Below, one piece after another: positions 8,922 through 17,048 of a DNA stretch of 64,000 nucleotides. The notes under the pieces were generated by a model. That model was not told the origin of the DNA, ran no database searches, and saw nothing but the letters and a program-made list of their open reading frames with translations. This DNA is from Bacteroidota bacterium (lineage in GTDB: Bacteria; Bacteroidota; Bacteroidia; Flavobacteriales; Flavobacteriaceae). The first letter of the stretch is position 1, and each line of letters opens with the position of its first letter. The stretch covers positions 62,001-126,000 of the forward strand of contig JAEWHE010000027.1 in NCBI GenBank assembly GCA_023387965.1, given 5' to 3'. The position numbers were made by a program, and so were the translations under genes.

Positions 8922-8934
8922 TTCTAATTTAGAA
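8922..8934. promoter_or_regulatory. Palindrome TTCTAA-T-TTAGAA, candidate operator
   Basis: Perfect 6-bp arms in the opposite order to the first palindrome, in the divergent spacer between the AraC-type regulator and hemA. A lone half-site TTCTAAA follows at 9021-9027, just after the predicted hemA -7 box. Confidence 0.4.
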
Positions 8935-9009
8935 TTGCCAAAATTATCAAAATATCCGAGAGCGATACAATTAGCACTTGTAGCGTTATTTTTGTAAAGA
9001 TGTTACTGA

Positions 9010-9017
9010 TAATTTTG
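9010..9017 (+). promoter_or_regulatory. Putative -7 box TAATTTTG for hemA operon
   Basis: Matches the Bacteroidetes -7 consensus TAnnTTTG. A TTTG lies upstream at 8991-8994 but the 15-base spacing is short for a -33 element. Transcription from here would give a leader of about 200 bases containing the structured repeat. Confidence 0.4.
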
Positions 9018-9065
9018 TGGTTCTAAAGTGCAAAGATCCGTTTTGTGGGTTTTTGCCAAAAGTTT

Positions 9066-9198
9066 AAAAGAAGCCTAATGATTGACATTAGCCCTGATTA
9101 AGCCGATATCCTCACGTTCCGAAGGAGAAGTGAGATAAAGGCGAAAGCAGGAAAATGGTGAAAAAAATGCCTGGTCCCGAAGTTTCGGGAGGCTTCTT
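9066..9198 (+). repeat. Structured dispersed repeat, copy A (hemA leader)
   Basis: Outer arms AAGAAGCCT (9068-9076) and AGGCTTCTT (9190-9198) are perfectly inverted. Inside: box AGCCCTGAT (9090-9098), stem CTCAC/GTGAG (9111-9115, 9130-9134), box GCGAAAGCAGGAA (9141-9153) and a nested palindrome TCCCGAAGTTTCGGGA (9175-9190). Flanks of the stem are nearly identical to copy I at 46.5 kb, while stem sequence differs. Confidence 0.8.
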
Positions 9199-9220
9199 GA
9201 AAAAAATTTGAAGATTATTT

Positions 9221-10516
9221 ATGGAGAAAAAAAATCCGGTGAAACATCAAACTTTTTATGCGGTTGGGTTGAGTTACAAGAAAGCTGATGCCGAAATGCG
9301 AGGAAAATTCAGCCTTGGAAATTTGGCAAAAGCAACGGTGATGCAACAAGCGAAAGCGGAAGGAATTAAAAGTTTGATTGTGACTTCTACTTGTAACCGC
9401 ACGGAAATTTACGGTTTTGCAGAACATCCTTTTCAGTTGATAAAATTGCTTTGTGACAATAGTAACGGGACCGTTAATGAGTTTCAGGAAGTGGGTTTTG
9501 TGTACAAAAATCAGGAGGCGATTAATCATATTTTTAGGGTTGGAACTGGTTTAGACAGCCAGATTTTGGGCGACTTTGAAATTATTTCTCAGATAAAAAA
9601 TAGTTTTGTTGAGGCGAAATCCGAAGGTTTGGCCAATGCTTTTATGGAGCGATTGGTAAATTGCGTGATTCAGGCGAGCAAAAAAATTAAGAACGAAACG
9701 GAAATTAGCTCTGGTGCAACTTCGGTTTCGTTTGCTTCGGTGCAATATATTTTGAACAATGTGGCCAATGTGAGCGAAAAAAATATTTTGCTTTTCGGAA
9801 CCGGGAAAATTGGGAGAAATACTTGCGAAAACTTGGTGAAACACACGAAAAATGACCATATTGTTTTAGTCAATCGAACCAAAGATAAAGCCGAGAAAAT
9901 TGCGGGAAAATTTAATTTGATTGTAAAAGACTACGATGTTTTACCGCTAGAAATCCCAAAAGCCGATGTTTTGGTTGTGGCAACCGGAGCTCCCGAACCA
10001 ACTATTGACGAGACGATTTTACAACTTCACAAACCGCTTTTAATTTTAGATTTGTCGATGCCAAAAAATGTGCACGATAATGTCAAAAATATTCCAAACG
10101 TAACGGTGATTCATTTAGACGATTTGTCGAAAATTACTGATGTTACGCTGGAAAATCGCAAAAAACACATTCCGCAAGCGGAGATTATTATTGAAGAAAT
10201 TAAAGACGAATTTATCGCGTGGATGAACAGTCGTAAATTTGCGCCAACGATTCATGCATTGAAAGAAAAATTAAATTCGATTAAAGATACTGAATTAAAT
10301 TTTCAACGTAAAAAGATTGAAAATTTTGATGAAGAACAGGCGGAAATCATCAGCCGAAGAATCATTCAGAAAATTACGACACATTTTGCAAATCATTTAA
10401 AAGATGATGCCACAATGGTGGATGAAAGCATTGAGTGGATTGAAAAAGTTTTTCAGATTAGCCCAGAAAAAACCGAAGGGAAAATGCAGCAAAAGGTGAC
10501 CTATAATGAAAAATAG
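9221..10516 (+). CDS. hemA: Glutamyl-tRNA reductase
   Basis: A 431-residue glutamyl-tRNA reductase, which uses NADPH to reduce glutamyl-tRNA to glutamate-1-semialdehyde, the committed step of heme synthesis by the C5 route. Seen: FYAVGLSYKKADAEMRGKF, the catalytic motif TSTCNRTEIY with Cys58, GLDSQILGDFEI, the Rossmann segment LLFGTGKIGRNTCENL and a helical dimerisation tail. The last 11 bases overlap hemC. It is first in the plus-strand heme operon and is read divergently from the AraC-type regulator. The partner enzyme HemL, which completes ALA synthesis, is not in this window. Confidence 0.97.
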   Translation: MEKKNPVKHQTFYAVGLSYKKADAEMRGKFSLGNLAKATVMQQAKAEGIKSLIVTSTCNRTEIYGFAEHPFQLIKLLCDNSNGTVNEFQEVGFVYKNQEAINHIFRVGTGLDSQILGDFEIISQIKNSFVEAKSEGLANAFMERLVNCVIQASKKIKNETEISSGATSVSFASVQYILNNVANVSEKNILLFGTGKIGRNTCENLVKHTKNDHIVLVNRTKDKAEKIAGKFNLIVKDYDVLPLEIPKADVLVVATGAPEPTIDETILQLHKPLLILDLSMPKNVHDNVKNIPNVTVIHLDDLSKITDVTLENRKKHIPQAEIIIEEIKDEFIAWMNSRKFAPTIHALKEKLNSIKDTELNFQRKKIENFDEEQAEIISRRIIQKITTHFANHLKDDATMVDESIEWIEKVFQISPEKTEGKMQQKVTYNEK

Positions 10517-11465
10517 TTCTGGAAGAAAAAATGCAACTTCTGAGCAAAAAGTAATCAGAATAGGAACCCGCGACAGCGAACTCGCACTTTGGCAAGCCAA
10601 AACTGTCGAAAAAAAACTGAACGATTTAAGCTATAAAACCGAAATTGTTGCCGTAAAATCCACTGGAGATATCATCCTCGACAAACCGCTTTATGAACTT
10701 GGGATCACCGGAATTTTTACCAAAACGCTCGATATTGCCATGATCAAAGGCGAAGTGGACGTTGCGGTTCATTCGATGAAAGACGTGCCAACGGCTTTGC
10801 CACAAGGCATTGTTCAAGCTGCTGTTTTGGAGCGTGCAAACGTATTGGACATTTTGGTTCACAAAGGAAATCTTGATTTTTTAAATTCCGAAGGAACAAT
10901 TGCCACCGGAAGTTTGCGTCGTCAAGCCCAATGGTGGAACAAATATCCAAAACACAATGTGGTGGATTTACGCGGAAATGTCAATACTCGATTACAAAAA
11001 CTAAAAGATAACAACTGGAACGGAGCCGTTTTTGCGGCAGCAGGATTGGAAAGAATCAACTTAAAACCAAAAGATTTTTTGAATCTCGACTGGATGATTC
11101 CCGCTCCAGCTCAGGGTGCGATGGTTGTGGTGGCAATGGCTGAAGATCATTTTACCCGCGAAGCTGTTTCGGAATTAAACGATATCGAAACCGAAATTTG
11201 CACTTACATCGAAAGGCAATTTTTGCGAACGCTCGAAGGCGGTTGTACGGCACCAATTGGCGCTTTGGCAAAATACAACGAAAAAACGGATAGCATTGAA
11301 TTTCAAGGTGTTATGCTTTCAATTGACGGAAAACAAAAACTGGAAATCGATAAAAACGTCGATATTTCGGAGTGGAAAAAACTCGGATTTCATGCCGCAC
11401 AAGAAATTTTGGACAACGGCGGAAACGAGTTGATGGGCGAAATTAGAAAAGAATTGAAAAAATAA
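10506..11465 (+). CDS. hemC: Porphobilinogen deaminase (hydroxymethylbilane synthase)
   Basis: A 319-residue deaminase that polymerises four porphobilinogens into hydroxymethylbilane in the cytoplasm. It carries IGTRDSELALWQA, HSMKDVPT, TGSLRRQAQ, LRGNVNTRL and the cofactor-binding EGGCTAPIGA with Cys247, to which the dipyrromethane is attached. The start ATG lies within the end of hemA (11-base overlap), so the first dozen residues form a short extension before IRIGTRDSEL. The gene ends just before a structured repeat (copy B) that separates it from hemD. Confidence 0.97.
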   Translation: MKNSSGRKNATSEQKVIRIGTRDSELALWQAKTVEKKLNDLSYKTEIVAVKSTGDIILDKPLYELGITGIFTKTLDIAMIKGEVDVAVHSMKDVPTALPQGIVQAAVLERANVLDILVHKGNLDFLNSEGTIATGSLRRQAQWWNKYPKHNVVDLRGNVNTRLQKLKDNNWNGAVFAAAGLERINLKPKDFLNLDWMIPAPAQGAMVVVAMAEDHFTREAVSELNDIETEICTYIERQFLRTLEGGCTAPIGALAKYNEKTDSIEFQGVMLSIDGKQKLEIDKNVDISEWKKLGFHAAQEILDNGGNELMGEIRKELKK

Positions 11466-11470
11466 TTTTT

Positions 11471-11593
11471 TAGGAGCCAAACGACAGGGCATTCTTTTAA
11501 CGAAGTTCCCGCTTTCCGCTACAATCTCCAGCAGAAAAAGCTGGAGGATTTTCGCTACAATCGGGGCTAAAACCAAACATTTAGGCATTTTTT
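11471..11593 (-). repeat. Structured dispersed repeat, copy B (between hemC and hemD)
   Basis: Read on the minus strand: AAAAAATGCCT, box AGCCCCGAT (11560-11568), stem CTCCAGC/GCTGGAG (11526-11532, 11540-11546), box GCGGAAAGCGGGAA (11506-11519 complement), end GGCTCCTA. The A/T-rich end stops 4 bases before the GTG start of hemD. Confidence 0.8.
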
Positions 11594-11597
11594 AACC

Positions 11598-12281
11598 GTG
11601 GGAAACCAAACTCAAAATATACGAATCCTATCCACCAAAAAACTTTTGAGCAATCAAAAGCAATTTTTGCTGAATGCAAATTTGAACCTCATCGAAGCCG
11701 ATTTCATTACAACTAAAAGCAGAAAATTCGATTCAAAAAATACCGCCGAAAACTTAATTTTCACCAGCCAAAATGCGGTTTTAAGCATTTTGGAAAATTC
11801 AAATTTTGAAAATTTAAAAAACCGAAGCATTTTTTGTGTGGGTTCAAAAACGAAAAATCTTTTAGAAAAAAACGGTTTCAAAGTTGTTGTTACAAAAGAG
11901 TATGCTTCTGACTTGGCAACGTTGATTGTAAATGATTTTTCTAACGAAAATTTTACTTTTTTCTGTGGAAATTTAAGACGAGAAACTTTGCCGGAAGCGT
12001 TTAAAAAAGCCCAAATTTCATTTGAAGAAATAGAAATTTATGAAACCATTCTTTTGCCTCAAAAAATAAATGCTACCCTTGACGGAATTTTATTTTTCAG
12101 TCCATCAGGTGTTGAAAGTTATTTGAAAAATAATAAAATTGTAGATGAAAAATGTTTTTGCATTGGCACCACAACCGCCGAAGCATTGCAAGAAACAACA
12201 AAAAATATCATAATCGCCAATCAGCAAACCGTTGAAAATGTGATTATTAAAGCGATAAATTATTATGACAACAAGCTTTAG
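11598..12281 (+). CDS. hemD: Uroporphyrinogen-III synthase
   Basis: A 227-residue protein assigned to HemD, which cyclises hydroxymethylbilane with inversion of ring D. HemD sequences are poorly conserved; support comes from IRILSTKKLL at the N-terminus, ENLIFTSQNAV, FCVGSKTKNLLEKNGF, FFCGNLRRETLP, FFSPSGVESYL and CIGTTTAEAL, the two-domain alternating pattern of the family, and position between hemC and hemE. The start must be GTG: no in-frame ATG occurs before the conserved region and the frame upstream runs into repeat copy B, whose end lies 4 bases before the GTG. A repeat insertion may thus have replaced the original upstream sequence. Confidence 0.9.
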   Translation: MGNQTQNIRILSTKKLLSNQKQFLLNANLNLIEADFITTKSRKFDSKNTAENLIFTSQNAVLSILENSNFENLKNRSIFCVGSKTKNLLEKNGFKVVVTKEYASDLATLIVNDFSNENFTFFCGNLRRETLPEAFKKAQISFEEIEIYETILLPQKINATLDGILFFSPSGVESYLKNNKIVDEKCFCIGTTTAEALQETTKNIIIANQQTVENVIIKAINYYDNKL

Positions 12282-12296
12282 GCAAAATGCCATAAG

Positions 12297-12350
12297 CAGA
12301 ATTTAGGACAAACAAATTGGCTTACAGCATAAAGCTTACAGCCTAAAAGC
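12297..12350. repeat. GCTTA/AGC word-repeat spacer
   Basis: The hemD-hemE spacer holds degenerate repeated words (GCTTACAGCATAAAGCTTACAGCC and AAAGC units). Similar words recur in the hemE-hemF spacer (13387-13419), after pheS (31935-31970) and after gmk (38411-38440). Confidence 0.45.
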
Positions 12351-12360
12351 TAAAAATAAA

Positions 12361-13386
12361 ATGATAAAAAACGACCTTTTCCTCAGAGCCTTAAACAACG
12401 AAACCGTAGAACGTCCGCCAGTTTGGATGATGCGTCAAGCCGGAAGATATTTACCGGAATTTAGAGCTTTGCGCGACAAATACGATTTCTTTACACGTTG
12501 CGAAACGCCAGAATTGGCTGCAGAAATTACCGTTCAACCCATTCGAATTGTAAAACCAGATGCCGCCATTTTGTTCTCGGATATTTTGGTAGTTCCCAGA
12601 GCAATGGGCATTCACGTGGAATTAAAAGACAATTTAGGACCGATAATTCCAAATCCAATCCGTTCGATGGAAGATGTAAACAAAACATTCGTTCCAGATG
12701 TTCACGAGACTTTGGGTTATGTTTTTGACGCGATTAAATTGACCAAAGAAATGCTTAACGACGAGGTTCCGTTAATTGGTTTTGCAGGTTCGCCTTGGAC
12801 GATTTTTTGTTATGCCGTGGAAGGAAAAGGTTCGAAAAGTTTTGATACGGCAAAAGGTTTCTGCTTTTCAAATCCGGTTGCGGCACATACATTATTGCAA
12901 AAAATCACCGATACCACGATTTTATATTTGAAAGAAAAAGTAAAAGCTGGTGTAAACGCAGTTCAAATTTTCGATTCTTGGGGCGGAATGCTTTCTCCAG
13001 TTGATTATCAGGAATTTTCTTGGAAATACATCAACCAAATTGTGGAAGCTTTAGCAGAAGATACCAAGGTGATTGTTTTTGGAAAAGGTTGCTGGTTTGC
13101 CCTTAATGAAATGGCACAATCAAAAGCTTCGGCACTTGGCGTGGATTGGACCTGTTCGGCGAGAAATGCTCGTTATTTAACAGGCGGAAAAATCACTTTG
13201 CAAGGAAATTTTGATCCATCAAGATTACTTTCGCCAATTCCAACCATCAAAAAAATGGTGCACGAAATGATTGACGAATTTGGAAAAGACAATTATATCG
13301 TAAACCTCGGCCACGGCATTTTGCCAAATATTCCGGTGGATAATGCAAAAGCGTTTGTAGAAGCGGTGAAGGAGTATAATCAATAG
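12361..13386 (+). CDS. hemE: Uroporphyrinogen decarboxylase
   Basis: A 341-residue decarboxylase that removes four acetate carboxyls from uroporphyrinogen III to give coproporphyrinogen III. The hallmark RPPVWMMRQAGRYLPEFR lies near the N-terminus, with FSDILVVPRAMG carrying the catalytic Asp, GFAGSPWTIFCYAVEG, FDSWGGMLSP and the C-terminal NLGHGILPNIP. The length is normal. It follows hemD after 79 bases of word-repeat spacer and precedes hemF by 33 bases of similar sequence, so one transcript is likely. Confidence 0.97.
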   Translation: MIKNDLFLRALNNETVERPPVWMMRQAGRYLPEFRALRDKYDFFTRCETPELAAEITVQPIRIVKPDAAILFSDILVVPRAMGIHVELKDNLGPIIPNPIRSMEDVNKTFVPDVHETLGYVFDAIKLTKEMLNDEVPLIGFAGSPWTIFCYAVEGKGSKSFDTAKGFCFSNPVAAHTLLQKITDTTILYLKEKVKAGVNAVQIFDSWGGMLSPVDYQEFSWKYINQIVEALAEDTKVIVFGKGCWFALNEMAQSKASALGVDWTCSARNARYLTGGKITLQGNFDPSRLLSPIPTIKKMVHEMIDEFGKDNYIVNLGHGILPNIPVDNAKAFVEAVKEYNQ

Positions 13387-13419
13387 CTGTTTGCTGACAG
13401 CTTTTAGCTAATAGCTTTT

Positions 13420-14322
13420 ATGAAAAACAAATTTTACCAATACATCCAAAACCTGCAAAATCAAATCACTTCTAAATTAGAAGAAGTTGACGGTTTTGCC
13501 AAATTCCGCGAAGATATTTGGGAACGTCCAGAAGGCGGTGGCGGACGAACTCGCGTTATCGAAAACGGCCAAGTTTTTGAAAAAGGTGGCGTCAATATTT
13601 CGGCAGTTCATGGAAAGTTACCCGATACCATGCAAAAAATGTTCAACGTGGGTGAAGCCGATTTTTTTGCTTGCGGATTGAGCTTGGTCATTCATCCAAA
13701 AAACCCGATGGTTCCAACGGTTCATGCCAATTGGCGTTATTTTGAAATGTATGACGATAACGGAAATGTAATCAACTCATGGTTTGGTGGCGGACAAGAT
13801 TTAACGCCTTATTATTTATTTGAAGACGATGCCAAACATTTCCATCAAACCTGCAAAAACGCTTGCGACAAACATAATCCGGAATTTTATTCCAATTTTA
13901 AAAAGAAATGCGACGAATATTTCTGGAACGCACATCGTAACGAAGCCCGTGGACTTGGCGGTTTATTTTTTGATTATTTAAAAGAAAATGAAAACCAGTC
14001 GATGGAAGATTGGTACAATTTTGTAACCGAAGTTGGAAATTCTTTCCTTGAAGCCTACATTCCAATTGTAGAAAAAAGAAAAAATTGGCCTTTTACCGAA
14101 GCTAACCGAAATTGGCAAGAAATCCGTCGTGGACGTTATGTAGAATTTAATTTGGTTCACGACAAAGGAACGCTTTTCGGCTTAAAAACTAACGGAAGAA
14201 TTGAAAGTATCCTCATGTCATTACCACCGCACGTTCAGTGGGTTTATGATCATCATCCGGAAGTTGGAAGCGAGGAAGAAAAATTAATAGGTGTTTTAGA
14301 AAACCCGATAGATTGGTTGTAG
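13420..14322 (+). CDS. hemF: Oxygen-dependent coproporphyrinogen III oxidase
   Basis: A 300-residue HemF enzyme, which oxidatively decarboxylates coproporphyrinogen III to protoporphyrinogen IX with O2. Signatures seen: WERPEGGGGRTRVIENGQVFEKGGVN, HANWRYFEM, SWFGGGQDLTPYYLFEDDAKHFH and GRYVEFNLVHDKGTLFGL. Its presence, rather than HemN, points to an aerobic lifestyle, since HemF needs oxygen. The product is the substrate of HemJ, encoded about 8 kb away on the opposite strand. Length and motifs are complete; assignment is firm. Confidence 0.97.
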   Translation: MKNKFYQYIQNLQNQITSKLEEVDGFAKFREDIWERPEGGGGRTRVIENGQVFEKGGVNISAVHGKLPDTMQKMFNVGEADFFACGLSLVIHPKNPMVPTVHANWRYFEMYDDNGNVINSWFGGGQDLTPYYLFEDDAKHFHQTCKNACDKHNPEFYSNFKKKCDEYFWNAHRNEARGLGGLFFDYLKENENQSMEDWYNFVTEVGNSFLEAYIPIVEKRKNWPFTEANRNWQEIRRGRYVEFNLVHDKGTLFGLKTNGRIESILMSLPPHVQWVYDHHPEVGSEEEKLIGVLENPIDWL

Positions 14323-14360
14323 ACTTGTAGCATCTCATCCACTATCTAACAGAGAAATTT

Positions 14361-14831
14361 ATGAAAAACTTGCTAAAATTAATATTCTTGTTTTGTATGC
14401 AAATTGGTTTTGCGCAAGATCTTCTTGAAGTAAAATCAGAAATCTTTAACGGAGTTATAATTGTTGCTGAAAGCAACTACTCAAAACAAATTGAAGGATT
14501 AAAACTTTTTACACCTACAGAAAAAGAAATTTTTGAACTTGAAGAGGTCATCACCGACATACAAAATAAAAAGAACGCAAAAGCGAGCAGGCATATACAT
14601 TCCAAAATAGAGTTCAACGATTATGTAAGACAATACGAGGGTTACTACTTAGGTGGACAATCTGGAGAAAAAGTAATTCTTGTAAATTTTTTTCCAAAAG
14701 AAATTGTCGAAAAACGCAGGCTTAAATGGAAAAGTGAAGTTTTAGATTATCGAAATGTAGAGAATTCTATCGCAATGAACTTTATTGTAGATAGACAAGA
14801 ATTTTATGAACTTTGGATGGGTGGTGAATAA
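14361..14831 (+). CDS. Secreted protein of unknown function
   Basis: A 156-residue protein with a clear signal peptide (MKNLLKLIFLFCMQIGFAQD, cleavage probably after GFA) and a mixed alpha/beta remainder rich in Lys and Glu; the central LKLFTPTEKEIFELEEVI segment is helical. I do not recognise a family. It lies 38 bases after hemF and 41 bases before another exported protein of unknown function, inside the heme gene run, so it probably shares the transcript. No heme-binding CxxCH or other motif is visible. Existence is well supported by codon pattern and signal peptide. Confidence 0.8.
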   Translation: MKNLLKLIFLFCMQIGFAQDLLEVKSEIFNGVIIVAESNYSKQIEGLKLFTPTEKEIFELEEVITDIQNKKNAKASRHIHSKIEFNDYVRQYEGYYLGGQSGEKVILVNFFPKEIVEKRRLKWKSEVLDYRNVENSIAMNFIVDRQEFYELWMGGE

Positions 14832-14872
14832 TTGTTAATAACGTAATCTTTAACCACGCCTAAAAATTGGGT

Positions 14873-15814
14873 ATGAAGAAAACATTCTTTATAATATTGA
14901 TGAGTAACTGTTGCTTTTCGCAAAACGACAGCATTGCGCCTTATTTTAAAGAATTTGAAAATAAAATCTCTACTCAGCTTTTTGTCCTCAATAACACCAA
15001 TAATTTTACCATCACAACGCAAGATCAAGAAGTTGAGCTAAACCCAAATTATAAAACCACGCTAAATATTGGTTTTCAGTATGATATAATTTCGTTTAGC
15101 ATAGGTTTTGCGCCTCGTTTTTTTGCAGATAATCGTGACAACAGAAATTCGAAAATGCGGACATTATCATTCGGTTTTTTTCCGGGAAGTTGGGTACAAC
15201 AATTCGAATACCACAACCAAAAAGGTATCAGTTTAGAACCTGTAAACACGCCATATCGCATCTATTTGGAAGAACTCGAATCTCTAAAAATTGGAGGAAG
15301 CACGCATTATTTTTTCAACAAAAATTTTTCATATCGGGCGATGGCATTGCAAAATTTTCAGCAACTAAAAAGTGCCGGAAGCTTCTCATTAGGACTCGCT
15401 TACAACTATACCGAATTAGATGGCAACAACGGTCCGTTGTTAGACGCAAAGATTCATTTTATCGACATCGCTTTCACACCAGCCTATTATTACAATTGGG
15501 TTGTGGGCAAGCATGTTAATTTAGCAGGCGGAATTTCCCTTGGAACCGGAATTAATTTTAGCAATGATGACGGTCACAAAACCAATTCCTTACTTTATAC
15601 TTCCGGCATTTTGTTAGCTCCTGGATTCAACTCCGAAAAGTGGTTTTTCGGGATGAATCTTAAAGCCAATTATTTTGGACGAAAAATAAGCGAAGACGCA
15701 AGCGTAGGCGATACCGTAGCAACAGCAACTCTTTTTGTGGGTTACCGTTTTGATGCGCCACAATTACTTGTGTCTAAGACACAGAAATTAAAAAATATAT
15801 TAAAGAAAAGCTAA
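14873..15814 (+). CDS. DUF4421-like outer-membrane or periplasmic protein
   Basis: A 313-residue exported protein; the ATG giving MKKTFFIILMSNCCFSQND is preferred over a TTG two codons upstream because it opens a proper signal peptide. The mature part shows amphipathic beta strands (TTLNIGFQYDIISFSIGFAP, YFFNKNFSYRAMAL, FVGYRFDAPQLLV) and resembles DUF4421 family members of Bacteroidetes, which look like small outer-membrane barrels. Function is unknown. It ends only 6 bases before hemB, so it is almost certainly co-transcribed with heme genes, though a role in heme metabolism would be speculation. Confidence 0.8.
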   Translation: MKKTFFIILMSNCCFSQNDSIAPYFKEFENKISTQLFVLNNTNNFTITTQDQEVELNPNYKTTLNIGFQYDIISFSIGFAPRFFADNRDNRNSKMRTLSFGFFPGSWVQQFEYHNQKGISLEPVNTPYRIYLEELESLKIGGSTHYFFNKNFSYRAMALQNFQQLKSAGSFSLGLAYNYTELDGNNGPLLDAKIHFIDIAFTPAYYYNWVVGKHVNLAGGISLGTGINFSNDDGHKTNSLLYTSGILLAPGFNSEKWFFGMNLKANYFGRKISEDASVGDTVATATLFVGYRFDAPQLLVSKTQKLKNILKKS

Positions 15815-15820
15815 AAAAAT

Positions 15821-16816
15821 ATGTTTCCACTACAAAGAGGCCGTCGTTTAAGAGTGAACGACTCTATAAGAAGTTTAGTTCGCGAGACTACATTAAGCCC
15901 AAGTGATTTTATGTTCCCGATGTTCATTGCCGAAGGCGAAAACATTAAAGTCGAAATTCCGTCAATGCCCGGAATTTTCCGTCGTTCGATAGATTTAACC
16001 GTTTTGGAAGTCAAAGAATTGTTCGATTTAGGAATTCGTGCCGTAAACATCTACGTAAAAGTGAACGACAACCTAAAAGATAACACCGGAAAAGAAGCTT
16101 GGAACCCAAACGGACTCATGCAAAACGCCATTCGCGAAATTAAAAAAGCGTGTCCCGAAATGATCGTCATGCCCGATGTTGCTTTAGATCCTTACTCCAT
16201 TTACGGTCACGACGGAATCATTAAAAACGGCGACATTGCCAACGATGAAACCAACGACGCTTTAGTAAAAATGGCAATTTCTCACGCTCAAGCCGGAGCC
16301 GATTTTGTTGCGCCAAGCGATATGATGGACGGTCGCGTTTTGCGTTTACGTCAAGGTCTTGACCAAGCCGGTTTTCAAAATGTTGGCATCATGAGCTATT
16401 CCGCCAAATATGCTTCCGCGTTTTACGGACCGTTTCGCGACGCCTTGGATTCTGCGCCAAAAGAAGCCGACATCGTGGTTCCAAAAGATAAAAAAACCTA
16501 TCAAATGGATTATTCTAATCGCCTCGAAGCCGTGAAAGAAGCCCTTTGGGACGTTGAAGAAGGTGCCGATATGGTCATGGTAAAACCCGGAATTGCTTAT
16601 CTGGATATTGTGCGTGAAGTTAAAAACGCCGTAAATGTTCCCGTGACGGTTTTCCATGTTTCGGGCGAATATGCCATGATCAAAGCCGCTGCCGAAAAAG
16701 GCTGGCTTGACCACGACAAAATTATGATGGAACAACTCATGTGCATCAGACGTGCCGGAGCCAGTTTAATTTCAACGTATTTTGCCAAAGAAGCCGCAAT
16801 AATTCTGAATCAATAA
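15821..16816 (+). CDS. hemB: Delta-aminolevulinic acid dehydratase (porphobilinogen synthase)
   Basis: A 331-residue HemB, which condenses two 5-aminolevulinates into porphobilinogen. The two active-site lysines are Lys196 (MSYSAKYASAFYGPFR) and Lys255 (MVMVKPG). The metal-site region reads DVALDPYSIYGHDG: the cysteines of zinc-dependent enzymes (DVxLCxYxxxGHCG) are replaced by Ala and Asp, so this is the Asp-rich, zinc-independent, Mg-type enzyme. It is separated from the other plus-strand hem genes by two envelope proteins and followed by repeat copy C, then a cytochrome c gene. Confidence 0.97.
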   Translation: MFPLQRGRRLRVNDSIRSLVRETTLSPSDFMFPMFIAEGENIKVEIPSMPGIFRRSIDLTVLEVKELFDLGIRAVNIYVKVNDNLKDNTGKEAWNPNGLMQNAIREIKKACPEMIVMPDVALDPYSIYGHDGIIKNGDIANDETNDALVKMAISHAQAGADFVAPSDMMDGRVLRLRQGLDQAGFQNVGIMSYSAKYASAFYGPFRDALDSAPKEADIVVPKDKKTYQMDYSNRLEAVKEALWDVEEGADMVMVKPGIAYLDIVREVKNAVNVPVTVFHVSGEYAMIKAAAEKGWLDHDKIMMEQLMCIRRAGASLISTYFAKEAAIILNQ

Positions 16817-16823
16817 ATTTTTC

Positions 16824-16966
16824 AGGAGCGAATCGGCAGGCATTTTTTTAAACGTAATTCCCGCTTTTCGCTACAATCTTCCATCAATCATCCCGGATAA
16901 AATCCGGAAATTGATAGAAGGATTTCCGCTACAATCGGGGCTAAGGGAAAACTTCAGGCATTTTTT
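16824..16966 (-). repeat. Structured dispersed repeat, copy C (after hemB)
   Basis: Minus-strand order: AAAAAATGCCT (16956-16966), box AGCCCCGAT (16934-16942), stem with CCGGAT/ATCCGG inner arms (16893-16898, 16902-16907) plus CTTC-ATCAA/TTGAT-GAAG outer arms, box GCGAAAAGCGGGAA (16858-16871), end CGCTCCT. Begins 8 bases after the hemB stop. Confidence 0.8.
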
Positions 16967-17048
16967 AAACGCTAGTTTTCCAATCGTTATCTATAAAAAT
17001 ATTTTCAGGAAAATGCAATTTTTCGTAAATTTATCAAAAATCCAAACC

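Larger units (their letters stand above)
8815..9220. other. 406-bp divergent control region between AraC-type regulator and hemA
   Basis: No gene is seen. From left to right it holds two palindromes with TTAGAA half-sites, a lone TTCTAAA half-site at 9021-9027, a promoter-like TAATTTTG for hemA, and one copy of the dispersed structured repeat, which ends 22 bases before the hemA start and would lie in its leader. Confidence 0.7.

Noticed and set aside
16911..17048. N-terminal extension of the cytochrome c gene
   Set aside because: The added 46 codons come from repeat copy C and spacer; the internal ATG gives a proper lipoprotein signal.
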